This document shows positions 15,073 to 22,946 of a DNA stretch of 25,944 nt, in pieces. Numbering within the stretch: position 1 is the stretch's first letter; each line of letters starts with the position of its first letter. The notes beneath the pieces were generated by a model. The model was given only the letters and a program-made list of their open reading frames with translations. It was not told the DNA's origin and ran no database searches. The stretch comes from a virus. The stretch covers positions 1 through 25,944 of IMG/VR virus record IMGVR_UViG_3300025276_000195; one strand, 5' to 3'. Made by a program: the position numbers and the translations under genes.

Positions 15073-15880
15073 CATTTGGTAATGATGGTCCATCTAAAGT
15101 TACTTTTGAACTTCTTGTAGCTGGTATTTCGTTCTTTTCTATTTCGTTAAGTGCTTTTGTAATTGGTGGGGTTGCAGTACTTAATTCAAGATATGCTGGC
15201 GCTAATCCTGCAGTAAAAGGAACACCAGCAGCAATTGGTTGATTTATTGTAGCAAATTTATTTACTGCATCATTTAATGTTTTTAATTGTTTTGATAGGG
15301 CTTCTAATGCTATTACATTTTTGTCTCCTAGTACAGCTGGTTCTTCAGATATACCTTCTGAACCTAAACTAATTCCGTCATCGTTAATATGTATAACATC
15401 TTCTGTTTTGCCGTTTTTGATAAAAATACTTTCGTCTTCATTTTTGAATTGAATAAACGAAGCATTTTTTCTAATAATCAATCCTTGTGTTTCTGTGTAG
15501 AATATTTCAAGTGTTCTTTCATCAGATACTTCTCCTGTCGCATCCTCTCCAGCTTTTTTGTCATAAACTATTGACCAAACTTTTGGATAGTCTTCTGCAT
15601 ATTCTCCTAAAAGGTCATCATTTGTTTTAGATATTCCCATAAAAAAAGGAATATTTTCATCTCCGTTTTCGAAAAAAACATTACAAATTTCTCCTACTTT
15701 TGGTATATAAACTGTTCCTGATGAAAGTTGATTATAAGGGATTGCCCACGGAATAACATCTGCTTCAAGTTCATCGTATTTACCGAATACTTTTATTTTA
15801 ACTCTTCCAAGTTGTAAAGGGTCTCCTGTATTTATGACTTCTCCAACCCATATAGTTCCTAATGTAATATCTTTAAACAT
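15068..15880 (-). CDS. Tail spike/needle protein, gp5 OB-fold (gpV/VgrG-tip) type
   Basis: Residues ~5-85 show the OB-fold of gp5/gpV spikes: WVGEVINTGDPLQLGRVKIKV, then IPWAIP, VGEICNVFFENGD and PFFMG, the usual 'flow of the barrel' motifs. Residues ~130-175 are beta-rich (IFYTETQGLIIRKNASF, IKNGKTEDVIHI). The rest has the helical segment VIALEALSKQLKTLNDAV and ends SSKVTLDGPSLPNE. T4 gp5 has a lysozyme domain between its OB-fold and its beta-helix; none is present here and no long octapeptide beta-helix is obvious. It would sit under the hub as the membrane-piercing trimer. It follows the 450-aa gene by 2 nt and precedes the 89-aa gene. Confidence 0.9.
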   Translation of the reverse strand: MFKDITLGTIWVGEVINTGDPLQLGRVKIKVFGKYDELEADVIPWAIPYNQLSSGTVYIPKVGEICNVFFENGDENIPFFMGISKTNDDLLGEYAEDYPKVWSIVYDKKAGEDATGEVSDERTLEIFYTETQGLIIRKNASFIQFKNEDESIFIKNGKTEDVIHINDDGISLGSEGISEEPAVLGDKNVIALEALSKQLKTLNDAVNKFATINQPIAAGVPFTAGLAPAYLELSTATPPITKALNEIEKNEIPATRSSKVTLDGPSLPNE

Positions 15881-15882
15881 AA

Positions 15883-17235
15883 TTAATTTTTACCTTTACC
15901 GAATGAGTTGCCTAAATCCTTTAACTTTTTGCCGGGCGCATTTACTATCTTATTTCTTGCCGTTCCTAATGTGCTACTTGCACTAAATCCATATACGTTT
16001 CCTAAAAATAGTGATGATAATTTACTCTTAATTAGATTTGCGGCAGCAGCCGAAACGTTTGATTTAATATCATCAACTAAATCACCGACCTCTTGTTTTG
16101 CCCTTTCCCCAGCAGCTTTTAATAGTGCTTTTCTTTCTTCTGCATTTTTTGGTATTTTACCAAATTGGTTACCTACAAAATTAGGCAACTTTGGTTTACC
16201 TATTTCAGAATCATCATCTTTTGCGCCAAATTGGTTACCCATATTCATCGGCACGTTTGATTCACCAGCTCTTGATTCTGTTGCTTCATATCCAGAAAAA
16301 TTAGGATTATTGACTCCCGGAACATCGTTAATTGCTCTTTTTTGAGCTGCATTTAATTTATCTTGGTCGAAAGAACCTTTCAATAAATCTAATTCTTTTT
16401 TTAGATAATCTCTAACGTAGTAGTGGTTGCTTTGATTACCTAATGCTACTAAACTTCTATAAATATTATCTTCGTTTATGTTTTCGTAACTAATTTTTAT
16501 TGTTTGTACTGCTGATTCGTAACTAGCATTAGAAACAGAACCGAATACTGAACCACTATCATTCGACATAAATTCACAATGTGATAAATTAAATGTAACT
16601 TGTGTAGTATCTTCAATAGTATTACCTAAGAATTGCTCATTGAATTCTTTTTTATTTTCGTTTATTTCATTACTTTCTAAAAATTGACCTGGGTCTCTTT
16701 TAAAATTTCTAATATCATAAACTTTTATAGACAATTGAAATTTTCTAAGATTGTCAGGTAATATACATCTTCTGTTTTGCCAATCGTAAGCAACTTTTCT
16801 ATACAAATCCATCAATGCTGTTATTCTTAAATCAATAGATTCTAAACAAGAAATTGTTACCTCTTTTTTAAATTTTGGTTTGCTGAAATCTCTTGCCCAA
16901 GCATCTGACAATCCATCTATTGATTGAAAGTACCACGGATATTCTGAATTTAATTTAGATAAAAGTTTTTTGAAATCTTTTAACATTTCGAATCGAGCAG
17001 TATCTCCCATTTTATCCAAGTAGTAAAGTGCTGAATTTGAATTAGCTTCTCCACCCAAAAGACCGGTACCAATAGAACCTTCAGATGAAATGTTTTCAAA
17101 AAACAATTTAAACCCGAGAGTTGTTGGGTCTTGAAATAATTTCAAAAAATCACCAGCTCCCGTACCTACTCTAAATGAATTTTTTTCATTAGGATATATT
17201 TTACTTTCGCTATTTTTACTTGGGTCGAAATTCAT
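15883..17235 (-). CDS. Baseplate hub/tube-junction protein, 450 aa
   Basis: The gene sits between the gpD/gp27-like hub (2 nt gap) and the spike (2 nt gap), so it is probably part of the hub or tube-initiation complex. The N-terminal two-thirds contains FKLFFENISSEGSIG, YYLDKMGDTARFEMLKDF and a region with KFQLSIKVYDIRNF (~155-185) of a kind common in tail-tube-initiator proteins. The C-terminal third is low complexity, with spaced G-N-x-x-G motifs: GNQFG at 333-337 and 355-359, GNVYG at 412-416 and GNSFG at 442-446. It also has an Ala/Lys helix between 360 and 410 and a basic end (GKGKN). A T4 gp48/gp54-type role is a guess from position. Confidence 0.8.
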   Translation of the reverse strand: MNFDPSKNSESKIYPNEKNSFRVGTGAGDFLKLFQDPTTLGFKLFFENISSEGSIGTGLLGGEANSNSALYYLDKMGDTARFEMLKDFKKLLSKLNSEYPWYFQSIDGLSDAWARDFSKPKFKKEVTISCLESIDLRITALMDLYRKVAYDWQNRRCILPDNLRKFQLSIKVYDIRNFKRDPGQFLESNEINENKKEFNEQFLGNTIEDTTQVTFNLSHCEFMSNDSGSVFGSVSNASYESAVQTIKISYENINEDNIYRSLVALGNQSNHYYVRDYLKKELDLLKGSFDQDKLNAAQKRAINDVPGVNNPNFSGYEATESRAGESNVPMNMGNQFGAKDDDSEIGKPKLPNFVGNQFGKIPKNAEERKALLKAAGERAKQEVGDLVDDIKSNVSAAAANLIKSKLSSLFLGNVYGFSASSTLGTARNKIVNAPGKKLKDLGNSFGKGKN

Positions 17236-17237
17236 TT

Positions 17238-18713
17238 CTAATTTTTATTTTTTGCAACACCAGCGCTATAAGGTATAGGCCATTCTCTTCTTATCAAATT
17301 AACTGTTTGTGTAAAACCATTAGATTTTTCCCAATTAATAGAAAAATCACGAACAACATAAAATCCACTGATAAAACTATTTGCAATAAAGTTTTCAGGT
17401 CTATCATATGTATCACTACCTTGTTCTGGTTGCGTATCTCTTTCAGCATCACCATATTTCATTCCAGCATTTGCTATTAATCCAGCATCTCTTTCGTATA
17501 TGGCAACTGGAATTCTTTTATACCTTGATATAGAACTAGATATATCTTGTAAAGTTATACTTAGTCCCATTTTATTTAATTCCTCATTGTTTTGATAATT
17601 CAAAATTTTAGCATAATGATAATTTGGATGTAAATTTCCTTCGTTTAAAGTACTAAATTGCCTACCTTGATATAAAAATTTATTTTGTAATTTATATGAT
17701 TCATCTCCTGCTTTACCTTTTAAAATAACTAAGTCTTTTTCAGAACCTTCTGTTGTTAAAGGGTCAACAAAGAAAGATTGAAATTCATAGGTATCCATAT
17801 CCATATATTGACTGTACCTTTTATATCCATTTGTCATCCATATTTGACCGGAATTGTTGAAAAGACTATAGCTTTTTATATAGTTAGATGTATTACTAAA
17901 ATTATCATGATTAGATAAAATAATTTTAGCATCATCTCCCTTAACACCTTCGTTTTGTGAATCTTTATCTTCGGTCACTGATGATACTATATCGGCAATT
18001 CCATCTTCTAAAGTTTCATCCATAGAAAAAAGAGTATTTACATTTACTAGTGTAAGATAATAATACAAGTCGATATAAGAAGTAAAAAAACTATTTTCAT
18101 CTTTATATGAATAGTCAACCGTTTTCTTTATGAAATCTTTTATAGTATTGTTCGGATTAAAACGAGGCATTTTATCGTTTGTAATTGTTTCATTAGACGC
18201 AAAACCTAATTCTGTTTCATCACAAACAGACAATAAATGATTATACGAAGTATCTTCTAAAAAAGATAGTTGTTTTTCGCTGAATAGGTTAGGCACTTTC
18301 ATTATACCCGTTAAACTATAAATATTTTTATTTTTTGATGGTTGTCCTTTTATAGAAAGAATATCAAAATTTATTCTTATTTTCTTTTTTGCATCATTGT
18401 TTCTACTTCTAATATACAATTCTATCAAATCACCATCTTTAGGAAAATCGTTTTGAAATTGTTTAGAAACGTCATTGAATGCTAAATCTATTGTAGGTAC
18501 AAAATCTTTAGAATGTATTTTAAATTTGATAATGGTATTAGAATCCATTTCATATCCATTAATCTTTATATGAGGAGTACTGTTCCCCATATATTTTTCT
18601 TTATTTGCGGTTGTTTGTCTTTCGTCTTCAAAGTTACCTACTTCTATTTGTTCTAAAACAACAGCAGGTTCTTTGATAGTCAATATGTCTGAGTTCTTGC
18701 TTCCTGTTATCAT
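17238..18713 (-). CDS. Baseplate hub protein, gp27 / late control gene D (gpD) type
   Basis: 491 residues. The N-terminal ~60-130 forms a gp27/gpD-like beta domain (FKIHSKDFVPTIDLAFND, then DGDLIELYIRSRNN and INFDILSIKG). This is followed by the helical 'hub' middle (FIKKTVDYSY, DLYYYLTLVN) and a long insertion with Asp/Ser-rich loops. The C-terminus has FISGFYVVRDFSINWEKSNGF and LIRREWPIPYSAG, the closing segment of this hub family. The hub is a trimer that joins the tail tube to the spike. It shares a TAATG overlap with the LysM gene upstream and is 2 nt from the 450-aa gene, indicating translational coupling. Confidence 0.87.
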   Translation of the reverse strand: MITGSKNSDILTIKEPAVVLEQIEVGNFEDERQTTANKEKYMGNSTPHIKINGYEMDSNTIIKFKIHSKDFVPTIDLAFNDVSKQFQNDFPKDGDLIELYIRSRNNDAKKKIRINFDILSIKGQPSKNKNIYSLTGIMKVPNLFSEKQLSFLEDTSYNHLLSVCDETELGFASNETITNDKMPRFNPNNTIKDFIKKTVDYSYKDENSFFTSYIDLYYYLTLVNVNTLFSMDETLEDGIADIVSSVTEDKDSQNEGVKGDDAKIILSNHDNFSNTSNYIKSYSLFNNSGQIWMTNGYKRYSQYMDMDTYEFQSFFVDPLTTEGSEKDLVILKGKAGDESYKLQNKFLYQGRQFSTLNEGNLHPNYHYAKILNYQNNEELNKMGLSITLQDISSSISRYKRIPVAIYERDAGLIANAGMKYGDAERDTQPEQGSDTYDRPENFIANSFISGFYVVRDFSINWEKSNGFTQTVNLIRREWPIPYSAGVAKNKN

Positions 18714-19216
18714 TATACACTAATACTGTTAGTTTCTTTATTTATATCAATATTAGTTTCTCCTGGTTTAAGCTCATTAGGTTTTACGTTTACTTTTGAA
18801 CCATTTTTAACACTACTACTAATTTTTGCAAGGGTTTCTAAACGTTTAGTGTCTACTTTACTTTTCTTAGTAGAATCAATATATTTTTGTTTAGATTCTT
18901 TAGATTCTTTATTTGGATTTTTATAAAAATTCTTAGCATCATCTAGTTCAGGAATAAGAATAACATCACCAGTTCTTACACTTAGTGGGTCTGATATTTC
19001 GTTACATTTTAAAATTATATCAACATAGTCATCAGAATTGTATACTGCTAAGGATATTAAATCAACTCTACGGTCATATTCTTCCGAAACCTTTATCAAT
19101 TTCCTTACAAGAAAATGTACACTATTATATTCTGGAACAAACGTAGGTTCTGCAAAATCAACTATATTAGTTATTTTGTCTTTACTTATTTGTATTTTAC
19201 TTTTTAAATTTTCCAT
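18713..19216 (-). CDS. LysM-domain baseplate protein, gp53-like
   Basis: 167 residues. Residues ~46-92 are a LysM-like fold: EEYDRRVDLISLAVYNSDDY, then DIILKCNEI, then the characteristic VRTGDVILIPE ending. LysM-containing proteins of this size lie next to the hub/spike genes in T4 (gp53), injection systems (Afp7/Pvc7-like) and many myoviruses. There the domain is structural, clamping the wedges to the hub and tube, rather than acting in cell-wall lysis. The C-terminal third is Lys/Ser-rich and ends with NELKPGETNID. It overlaps both neighbours by one base (TAATG), so it is translated in a coupled series with the 521-aa and hub genes. Confidence 0.88.
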   Translation of the reverse strand: MENLKSKIQISKDKITNIVDFAEPTFVPEYNSVHFLVRKLIKVSEEYDRRVDLISLAVYNSDDYVDIILKCNEISDPLSVRTGDVILIPELDDAKNFYKNPNKESKESKQKYIDSTKKSKVDTKRLETLAKISSSVKNGSKVNVKPNELKPGETNIDINKETNSISV

Positions 19217-20781
19217 TATGCTATTGTTTTACCGACATTAGGGCTTTGAAATCTGCCACTTTTTGCTAAAGAAACTGCACCACTTTCGGCCTGTTTTGTT
19301 GTTTTAAGTACGCTATAATCACCTTTATTTCCAGAACTATTTCCACCCCTATTTCTATAATAAGATTTGTTTTCGAAATCGGCATTACTACCATAAAATC
19401 TACTACCTCCAAAATTAAACATTCTTTCTATTCCGTATTTATCTCTAGGCATTGCATGTTTTAATTTAACTTCTAAATTTACATAACTAGGAACATCGTC
19501 TGCTGTAAATGGTCCTTCCATACTGAAAGATGCATCTTCCATAATTAAGTTACCATACATCATAGCTGGATTGAAAGGATTTCCGATTGTTAAATGCCAT
19601 TCTCCTGTTGGATTTGCTGTTAGTAATGAATGTAAGGAAAACATTTCGGGTCTACCTAATTTATCCATACCACCACCTAACATAGATGAGGCTGCATTTC
19701 CAGCAATAGTTTTTAAACCTTTCATTAGTCCACCTTCGAAAGGTTTAGATAATTTATCGGTGATATCTCCCATAAAAGATTTCAAGAAACCACTAATGTC
19801 TCCGTTTTTTAGCATTTTAGAATCTCCCATTGGTCCTGAATGTGCACCACCACCAGTAAATCTAACAGCACCTCCCCAAAAGGGTGCTTTATTTGTAACC
19901 ATATTTAACATATTACCTATAATATCTAAAAATGCAACTTTTGTAGTTATGCCATCATAAGAACGAACAGCATATCTAAATTTTAGTGTTACATCTTGCG
20001 TAAAGTTTATACCTTTATCTCTAGTCATTACTTTATCAATAACATCTATTGGCCCAAAGGTATAATTTGCAGCATGTGATGAATATGGGTCAAAATCGGT
20101 TTTGGCTTGTCCTTGTAATTTTTCTTTTGCAAACTTACCAGAAGTATCCGCATATCCTAAAAAATCTAATTTACCGAATCCAGTTTTTGATTTATCCAGT
20201 GTTTGAATTTCACTTTGAAATTCTTTCCAATTAAAACCAGCACTGAAAGAAAAAACACTATCAAATGCATTTGATTCACCATCTATATATGTTAATAGTC
20301 TAGCAACATCTCTATTTGGATTTTGTAAATTATTAAGTAAGTTATCGTTACTTGGTTGTGGAAATCTTCTAAGGGTAATCAAGTGGTTATTAGGAACTTT
20401 TCCGTAATCATCTACAAATAAAAAGTCTCCCCATTTATATTGCATAGCGTGATTTACTTGAGTTTCGTCAAATGCTGAAACAATGTTAGAACCGGATGGA
20501 TTTCTATATCCTTTAGCGGTTTTTCCATTAAAATATCTACTTTCTTTAAGATTAAAAGAATCTGCTGATAGGTTTGCTCCTTGTTCAAACATATCATTAT
20601 AATGAATAACAGAAAGAGAGTGCAACATAGATTGCCTACCTTCTAATGCTGGAAAGTTTTTGTCGGTCTTTTTACCTTTTTCGTCATACTTAGGACCTTC
20701 AGGTAGATTGATAGCATCTCCTTTAATTGAACGTTCTATATAATTTTTAGAATTGTTATTTGGATTTTCGCTAAAACTCAT
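19216..20781 (-). CDS. Virion protein, probable tail-tube cap/baseplate hub component, 521 aa
   Basis: A conserved-looking phage structural protein. Recognisable segments are QYKWGDFLFVDDYGKVPNNH and LITLRRFPQPSNDNL (residues ~112-146), a Gly-rich middle (VRFTGGGAHSGPMGD; LMKGLKTIAGNAASSMLGGG), and HLTIGNPFNPAMMYGNL followed by GPFTADDVPSYVNLEVKLKHA and the IERMFNFGGSRFYGS end. This last part resembles sequences annotated as tube or baseplate structural proteins in large myoviruses. It begins the unit of the LysM, hub and spike genes, which suits a tube-initiator or cap role (T4 gp48/gp54-type). That assignment is by position. It has its own ATTAAATA 19 nt upstream. Confidence 0.82.
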   Translation of the reverse strand: MSFSENPNNNSKNYIERSIKGDAINLPEGPKYDEKGKKTDKNFPALEGRQSMLHSLSVIHYNDMFEQGANLSADSFNLKESRYFNGKTAKGYRNPSGSNIVSAFDETQVNHAMQYKWGDFLFVDDYGKVPNNHLITLRRFPQPSNDNLLNNLQNPNRDVARLLTYIDGESNAFDSVFSFSAGFNWKEFQSEIQTLDKSKTGFGKLDFLGYADTSGKFAKEKLQGQAKTDFDPYSSHAANYTFGPIDVIDKVMTRDKGINFTQDVTLKFRYAVRSYDGITTKVAFLDIIGNMLNMVTNKAPFWGGAVRFTGGGAHSGPMGDSKMLKNGDISGFLKSFMGDITDKLSKPFEGGLMKGLKTIAGNAASSMLGGGMDKLGRPEMFSLHSLLTANPTGEWHLTIGNPFNPAMMYGNLIMEDASFSMEGPFTADDVPSYVNLEVKLKHAMPRDKYGIERMFNFGGSRFYGSNADFENKSYYRNRGGNSSGNKGDYSVLKTTKQAESGAVSLAKSGRFQSPNVGKTIA

Positions 20782-20800
20782 AAAGACCTAAGATTTATAT

Positions 20801-20808
20801 TATTTAAT
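20801..20808 (-). promoter_or_regulatory. Late-promoter-like octamer ATTAAATA
   Basis: GATTAAATAATATAAATC on the minus strand, 19 nt upstream of the ATG at 20781, inside the 43-bp gap after the 274-aa gene. It would open the hub/spike unit. Confidence 0.5.
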
Positions 20809-20824
20809 CTTTCCGTAAATTAGG

Positions 20825-21649
20825 TCAATCTCGGTTTTCTTTTTCTCTATATAGGTCTCTATTTGTATAATACAAAACATTTTTCTTTCTACTTTTACTA
20901 AATTCGATTCGTCTTGCTGGTCTACCTAAAATATAGTCATCAAAAAAATCATAAACCGTTTTATTTGTTTTCTTGTAGTATTCATATTCAGGGCCCATGT
21001 CATCTATGATTTTTAGTATCATAGGTTTATTTTCTTGAATAAATTTTTGTGTAGAATTTGTATATATTTTGCTTGCACTTTGCACATTGTGTTTCGAAAC
21101 TACAATATCGTGTAGTTGTTTTAAACATTTACAAGCTGACATAAAGTTTAACTTACTAAGATAAGTCATAGAATCGTAATGTCTATCAAAAACAAAGGCT
21201 TCGTTTACCCAAAAAATAAATTTATCTGATTGATTCTTAAAGAATGTTTTGTATTTTCCGTAACTAAAATCTTTGTTTTCAATTTCTTGTACTAATTCAG
21301 AATCGACAAAAGAAAACATCTTAACCCCTTCGTTTAATACAGAATCTTGAATATCGTGTGATTTAATTGCAGTCTTGAACCAATTGTTATGAAAGAAATC
21401 TTTGAGCATTTCTCTTTTTTCGAATGCATTTTTTATTCTAATAACGTATTCTAATGTATGGTCGGCATTTGTTTTGTGTCGTAGGATTTCGCCAGAAAAG
21501 GCTTTTATAGTATCCGGATTGCTGTATGAAAAAAGTAAAAAATAAACCGTATCACCTTTTTTGTAAACTTTATCTCTTAGAATATCTGAAGAATATATTC
21601 CTTGTTTACTTGGTTTATATTTTTTATCGTTGTTATTTGATTTAGGCAT
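20825..21649 (-). CDS. Unrecognised 274-aa protein, overlaps upstream gene; possible frameshift product
   Basis: A basic, aromatic-rich protein. Residues ~28-72 (DKVYKKGDTVYFLLF, FSGEILRHKTN, LEYVIRI) look like a small SH3/KOW-type beta barrel. The rest is helical, ending in a very basic tail (ARRIEFSKSRKKN). It has no recognised family. The first 24 codons overlap the end of the 144-aa gene by 73 nt in the -1 frame. At 21625-21619 the run A_AAA_AAT lies in frame with the 144-aa gene; slipping back one base would continue at Tyr11 of this protein. It may therefore be made from its own ATG, as the second half of a ~395-aa fusion, or both. Tail-assembly chaperones made by -1 frameshift are known in many tailed phages. 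Confidence 0.75.
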   Translation of the reverse strand: MPKSNNNDKKYKPSKQGIYSSDILRDKVYKKGDTVYFLLFSYSNPDTIKAFSGEILRHKTNADHTLEYVIRIKNAFEKREMLKDFFHNNWFKTAIKSHDIQDSVLNEGVKMFSFVDSELVQEIENKDFSYGKYKTFFKNQSDKFIFWVNEAFVFDRHYDSMTYLSKLNFMSACKCLKQLHDIVVSKHNVQSASKIYTNSTQKFIQENKPMILKIIDDMGPEYEYYKKTNKTVYDFFDDYILGRPARRIEFSKSRKKNVLYYTNRDLYREKENRD

Positions 21650-22011
21650 TCTGTATTTATTTCGGTAGGTTCATCTAAGTCGCATATTTGAATTTCCATT
21701 ACAACTTGTAACTTTTTTCTATAACTTTCGATAGTTCCGATAAAGTTTTCAAGAATAACAGAATCTAAAGTATCTGTATAATAAAATATAGTATGATACT
21801 TTAGATTGTGTAGGTTTGCAATTGAATCGTATAATTTATTGAATAGTTCACAACTCAAAACAGAATTATTTTTACTTTCACCGAATAATAAGTATTTTTC
21901 TTGTTGATTTAATATATCAACATAAGATACAGTAATGCTACCCGGTTTCTTTTTGATAAAATCCTTGAATCCTGTGTGTTCTTTTGTATGAATTATAAAA
22001 AAATTATTCAT
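21577..22011 (-). CDS. Unrecognised 144-aa protein; possible tail-assembly chaperone
   Basis: A 144-residue alpha/beta protein (MNNFFIIHTKEHTGF start). Alternating strands and helices such as HTIFYYTDTLDSVIL and KKLQVVMEIQICDL suggest a small globular fold, but no nucleotide-binding or catalytic motif is convincing. It starts in a TAATG overlap with the 90-aa gene. Codons 129-131 (ATA AAA AAT) carry a slippery-type heptamer, and its last 14 codons are shared out of frame with the 274-aa gene. Size and the -1 overlap resemble the G/GT tail-assembly chaperones of phages, but no tape-measure gene follows here, so this is only a hypothesis. Confidence 0.78.
   Translation of the reverse strand: MNNFFIIHTKEHTGFKDFIKKKPGSITVSYVDILNQQEKYLLFGESKNNSVLSCELFNKLYDSIANLHNLKYHTIFYYTDTLDSVILENFIGTIESYRKKLQVVMEIQICDLDEPTEINTECLNQITTIKNINQVNKEYILQIF
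21619..21625 (-). promoter_or_regulatory. Candidate -1 frameshift slippery heptamer A_AAA_AAT
   Basis: In the reading frame of the 144-aa gene the codons read ATA AAA AAT. This places A_AAA_AAT in the X_XXY_YYZ register of -1 slippery sites. After slippage the next codon is TAT, in frame with residue 11 of the 274-aa protein. A weak hairpin (GAATAT at 21600-21595 pairing with ATATTC at 21585-21580) lies 18 nt downstream, further than typical stimulators. Confidence 0.35.
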
Positions 22012-22283
22012 TATAAATCGTCTGGTGTAAAGTCTTCTTCTGCTAATTCAGCATCAATATCTATTTCATTTTCAACATCTACTGAATGTGTTTTTTGACT
22101 AGAAAAACTAGAAATGCCATTATTTTCTTTTAGTTGCTGTTGTAGATTTTCGTGTTGTTCTTTTCCTAATTCAGCCATTTGCTTTTTGATTTCTTGAAAT
22201 TCCGCATTAGTCATCAATCCTTTTTTGACTTGTTTCTTTGCATTCTTTACAAATGATTTTCTTTGTTCTCTAGTGATTTGCAT
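22011..22283 (-). CDS. Small charged helical protein, 90 aa
   Basis: 90 residues with a strongly basic helical N-terminal half (REQRKSFVKNAKKQVKKG), a Gln/Glu-rich coiled-coil-like middle (QHENLQQQLKEN) and an acidic tail (EIDIDAELAEEDFTPDDL). I do not recognise a family. It is coupled to the 144-aa gene by TAATG overlap. The basic-to-acidic layout is compatible with an assembly chaperone or scaffold-like peptide. An AGTAAATA box lies 21 nt upstream. Confidence 0.75.
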   Translation of the reverse strand: MQITREQRKSFVKNAKKQVKKGLMTNAEFQEIKKQMAELGKEQHENLQQQLKENNGISSFSSQKTHSVDVENEIDIDAELAEEDFTPDDL

Positions 22284-22304
22284 ACTTTAAATTTTAATAT
22301 ATGA

Positions 22305-22312
22305 TATTTACT
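22305..22312 (-). promoter_or_regulatory. Late-promoter-like octamer AGTAAATA
   Basis: AGTAAATATCATATATTAAAA on the minus strand, 21 nt upstream of the ATG at 22283. It shares AGTAAATAT with the box before the 89-aa gene. Confidence 0.35.
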
Positions 22313-22317
22313 ACGTA

Positions 22318-22890
22318 TTAATATAAGGTTCCAGGAAATGAATCTGATTTTGATGAATCGTTATTTGAAAACTTTTCTTCTACTATTTTATCTATACAAT
22401 TATTGATATGTTCTTCTGTAATTTGATTTCTTATATAGTCCCTGACTGAATCTAATAATTCACTACCATATAATTCAATCAACATTTTTAATTTATCTTC
22501 TGAAATAAAATCGAAATCAATAGCAATATCTAATTGCATTTTAGAATCTCTTTTTGCCTTATCTAAAATGTCAAATCCGAATTCGTTTTTAGGTTCTACT
22601 TTTTGTATAACCGGAGGTGGTGTTGATAATTGATAAGGTGCATCTGGTAAACCACCATCGTCTGATTGTTTACTAAGATTTTGTTTTTCTATATCCTTTT
22701 CATCAGCAATTCCTGAATGAACCATCATTTCGTTAACTACATGTCCGTTGATTCTTCCTCCACCTACGAAATTTATCCAAACAAAATCTTCAGCAGTTTC
22801 AATGGTATCGACAATTTCAACTTGACCTTCTTTATCTCCTTTTATCCATTGTAGTACTGTTAAAGGAGTGATGTCTTCTATTTTTATCAT
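22318..22890 (-). CDS. Unrecognised 190-aa protein
   Basis: Residues ~10-60 are beta-rich and look like a small barrel domain (VLQWIKGDKEGQVEIVD, then FVWINFVGGGRINGHVV). Residues ~65-100 are a polar, Pro-rich linker (DAPYQLSTPPPVIQK). Residues ~105-175 are acidic and helical (ILDKAKRDSKMQLDI, SEDKLKMLIELYG, RDYIRNQITEEHINN). The tail is Ser/Asp-rich and ends FPGTLY. There is no membrane segment or enzyme motif. It opens the small-gene group after the adhesins; its 56-bp upstream gap is A/T-rich with TATATAAAA but no octamer at the usual spacing. Function unknown. Confidence 0.78.
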   Translation of the reverse strand: MIKIEDITPLTVLQWIKGDKEGQVEIVDTIETAEDFVWINFVGGGRINGHVVNEMMVHSGIADEKDIEKQNLSKQSDDGGLPDAPYQLSTPPPVIQKVEPKNEFGFDILDKAKRDSKMQLDIAIDFDFISEDKLKMLIELYGSELLDSVRDYIRNQITEEHINNCIDKIVEEKFSNNDSSKSDSFPGTLY

Positions 22891-22946
22891 TTTTAAAAAT
22901 TTTATATATATTAATTAAATGTAAATTAAATGGGAAATATTTTATA

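Noticed and set aside
15908-16345. 145-aa plus-strand open frame
   Set aside because: It lies wholly opposite the 450-aa gene, which has clear phage features and operon spacing; the frame is hydrophobic, Phe/Leu/Ser-rich, as expected from reverse-complement reading of AT-rich coding DNA.
18713-19216. LysM protein as a cell-wall lysis enzyme
   Set aside because: No catalytic domain accompanies the LysM fold, and the position between tube/cap and hub genes matches structural gp53-like proteins.
19571-19960. 129-aa plus-strand open frame
   Set aside because: Antisense to the conserved 521-aa virion gene, with no neighbour on the same strand and no recognisable domain.
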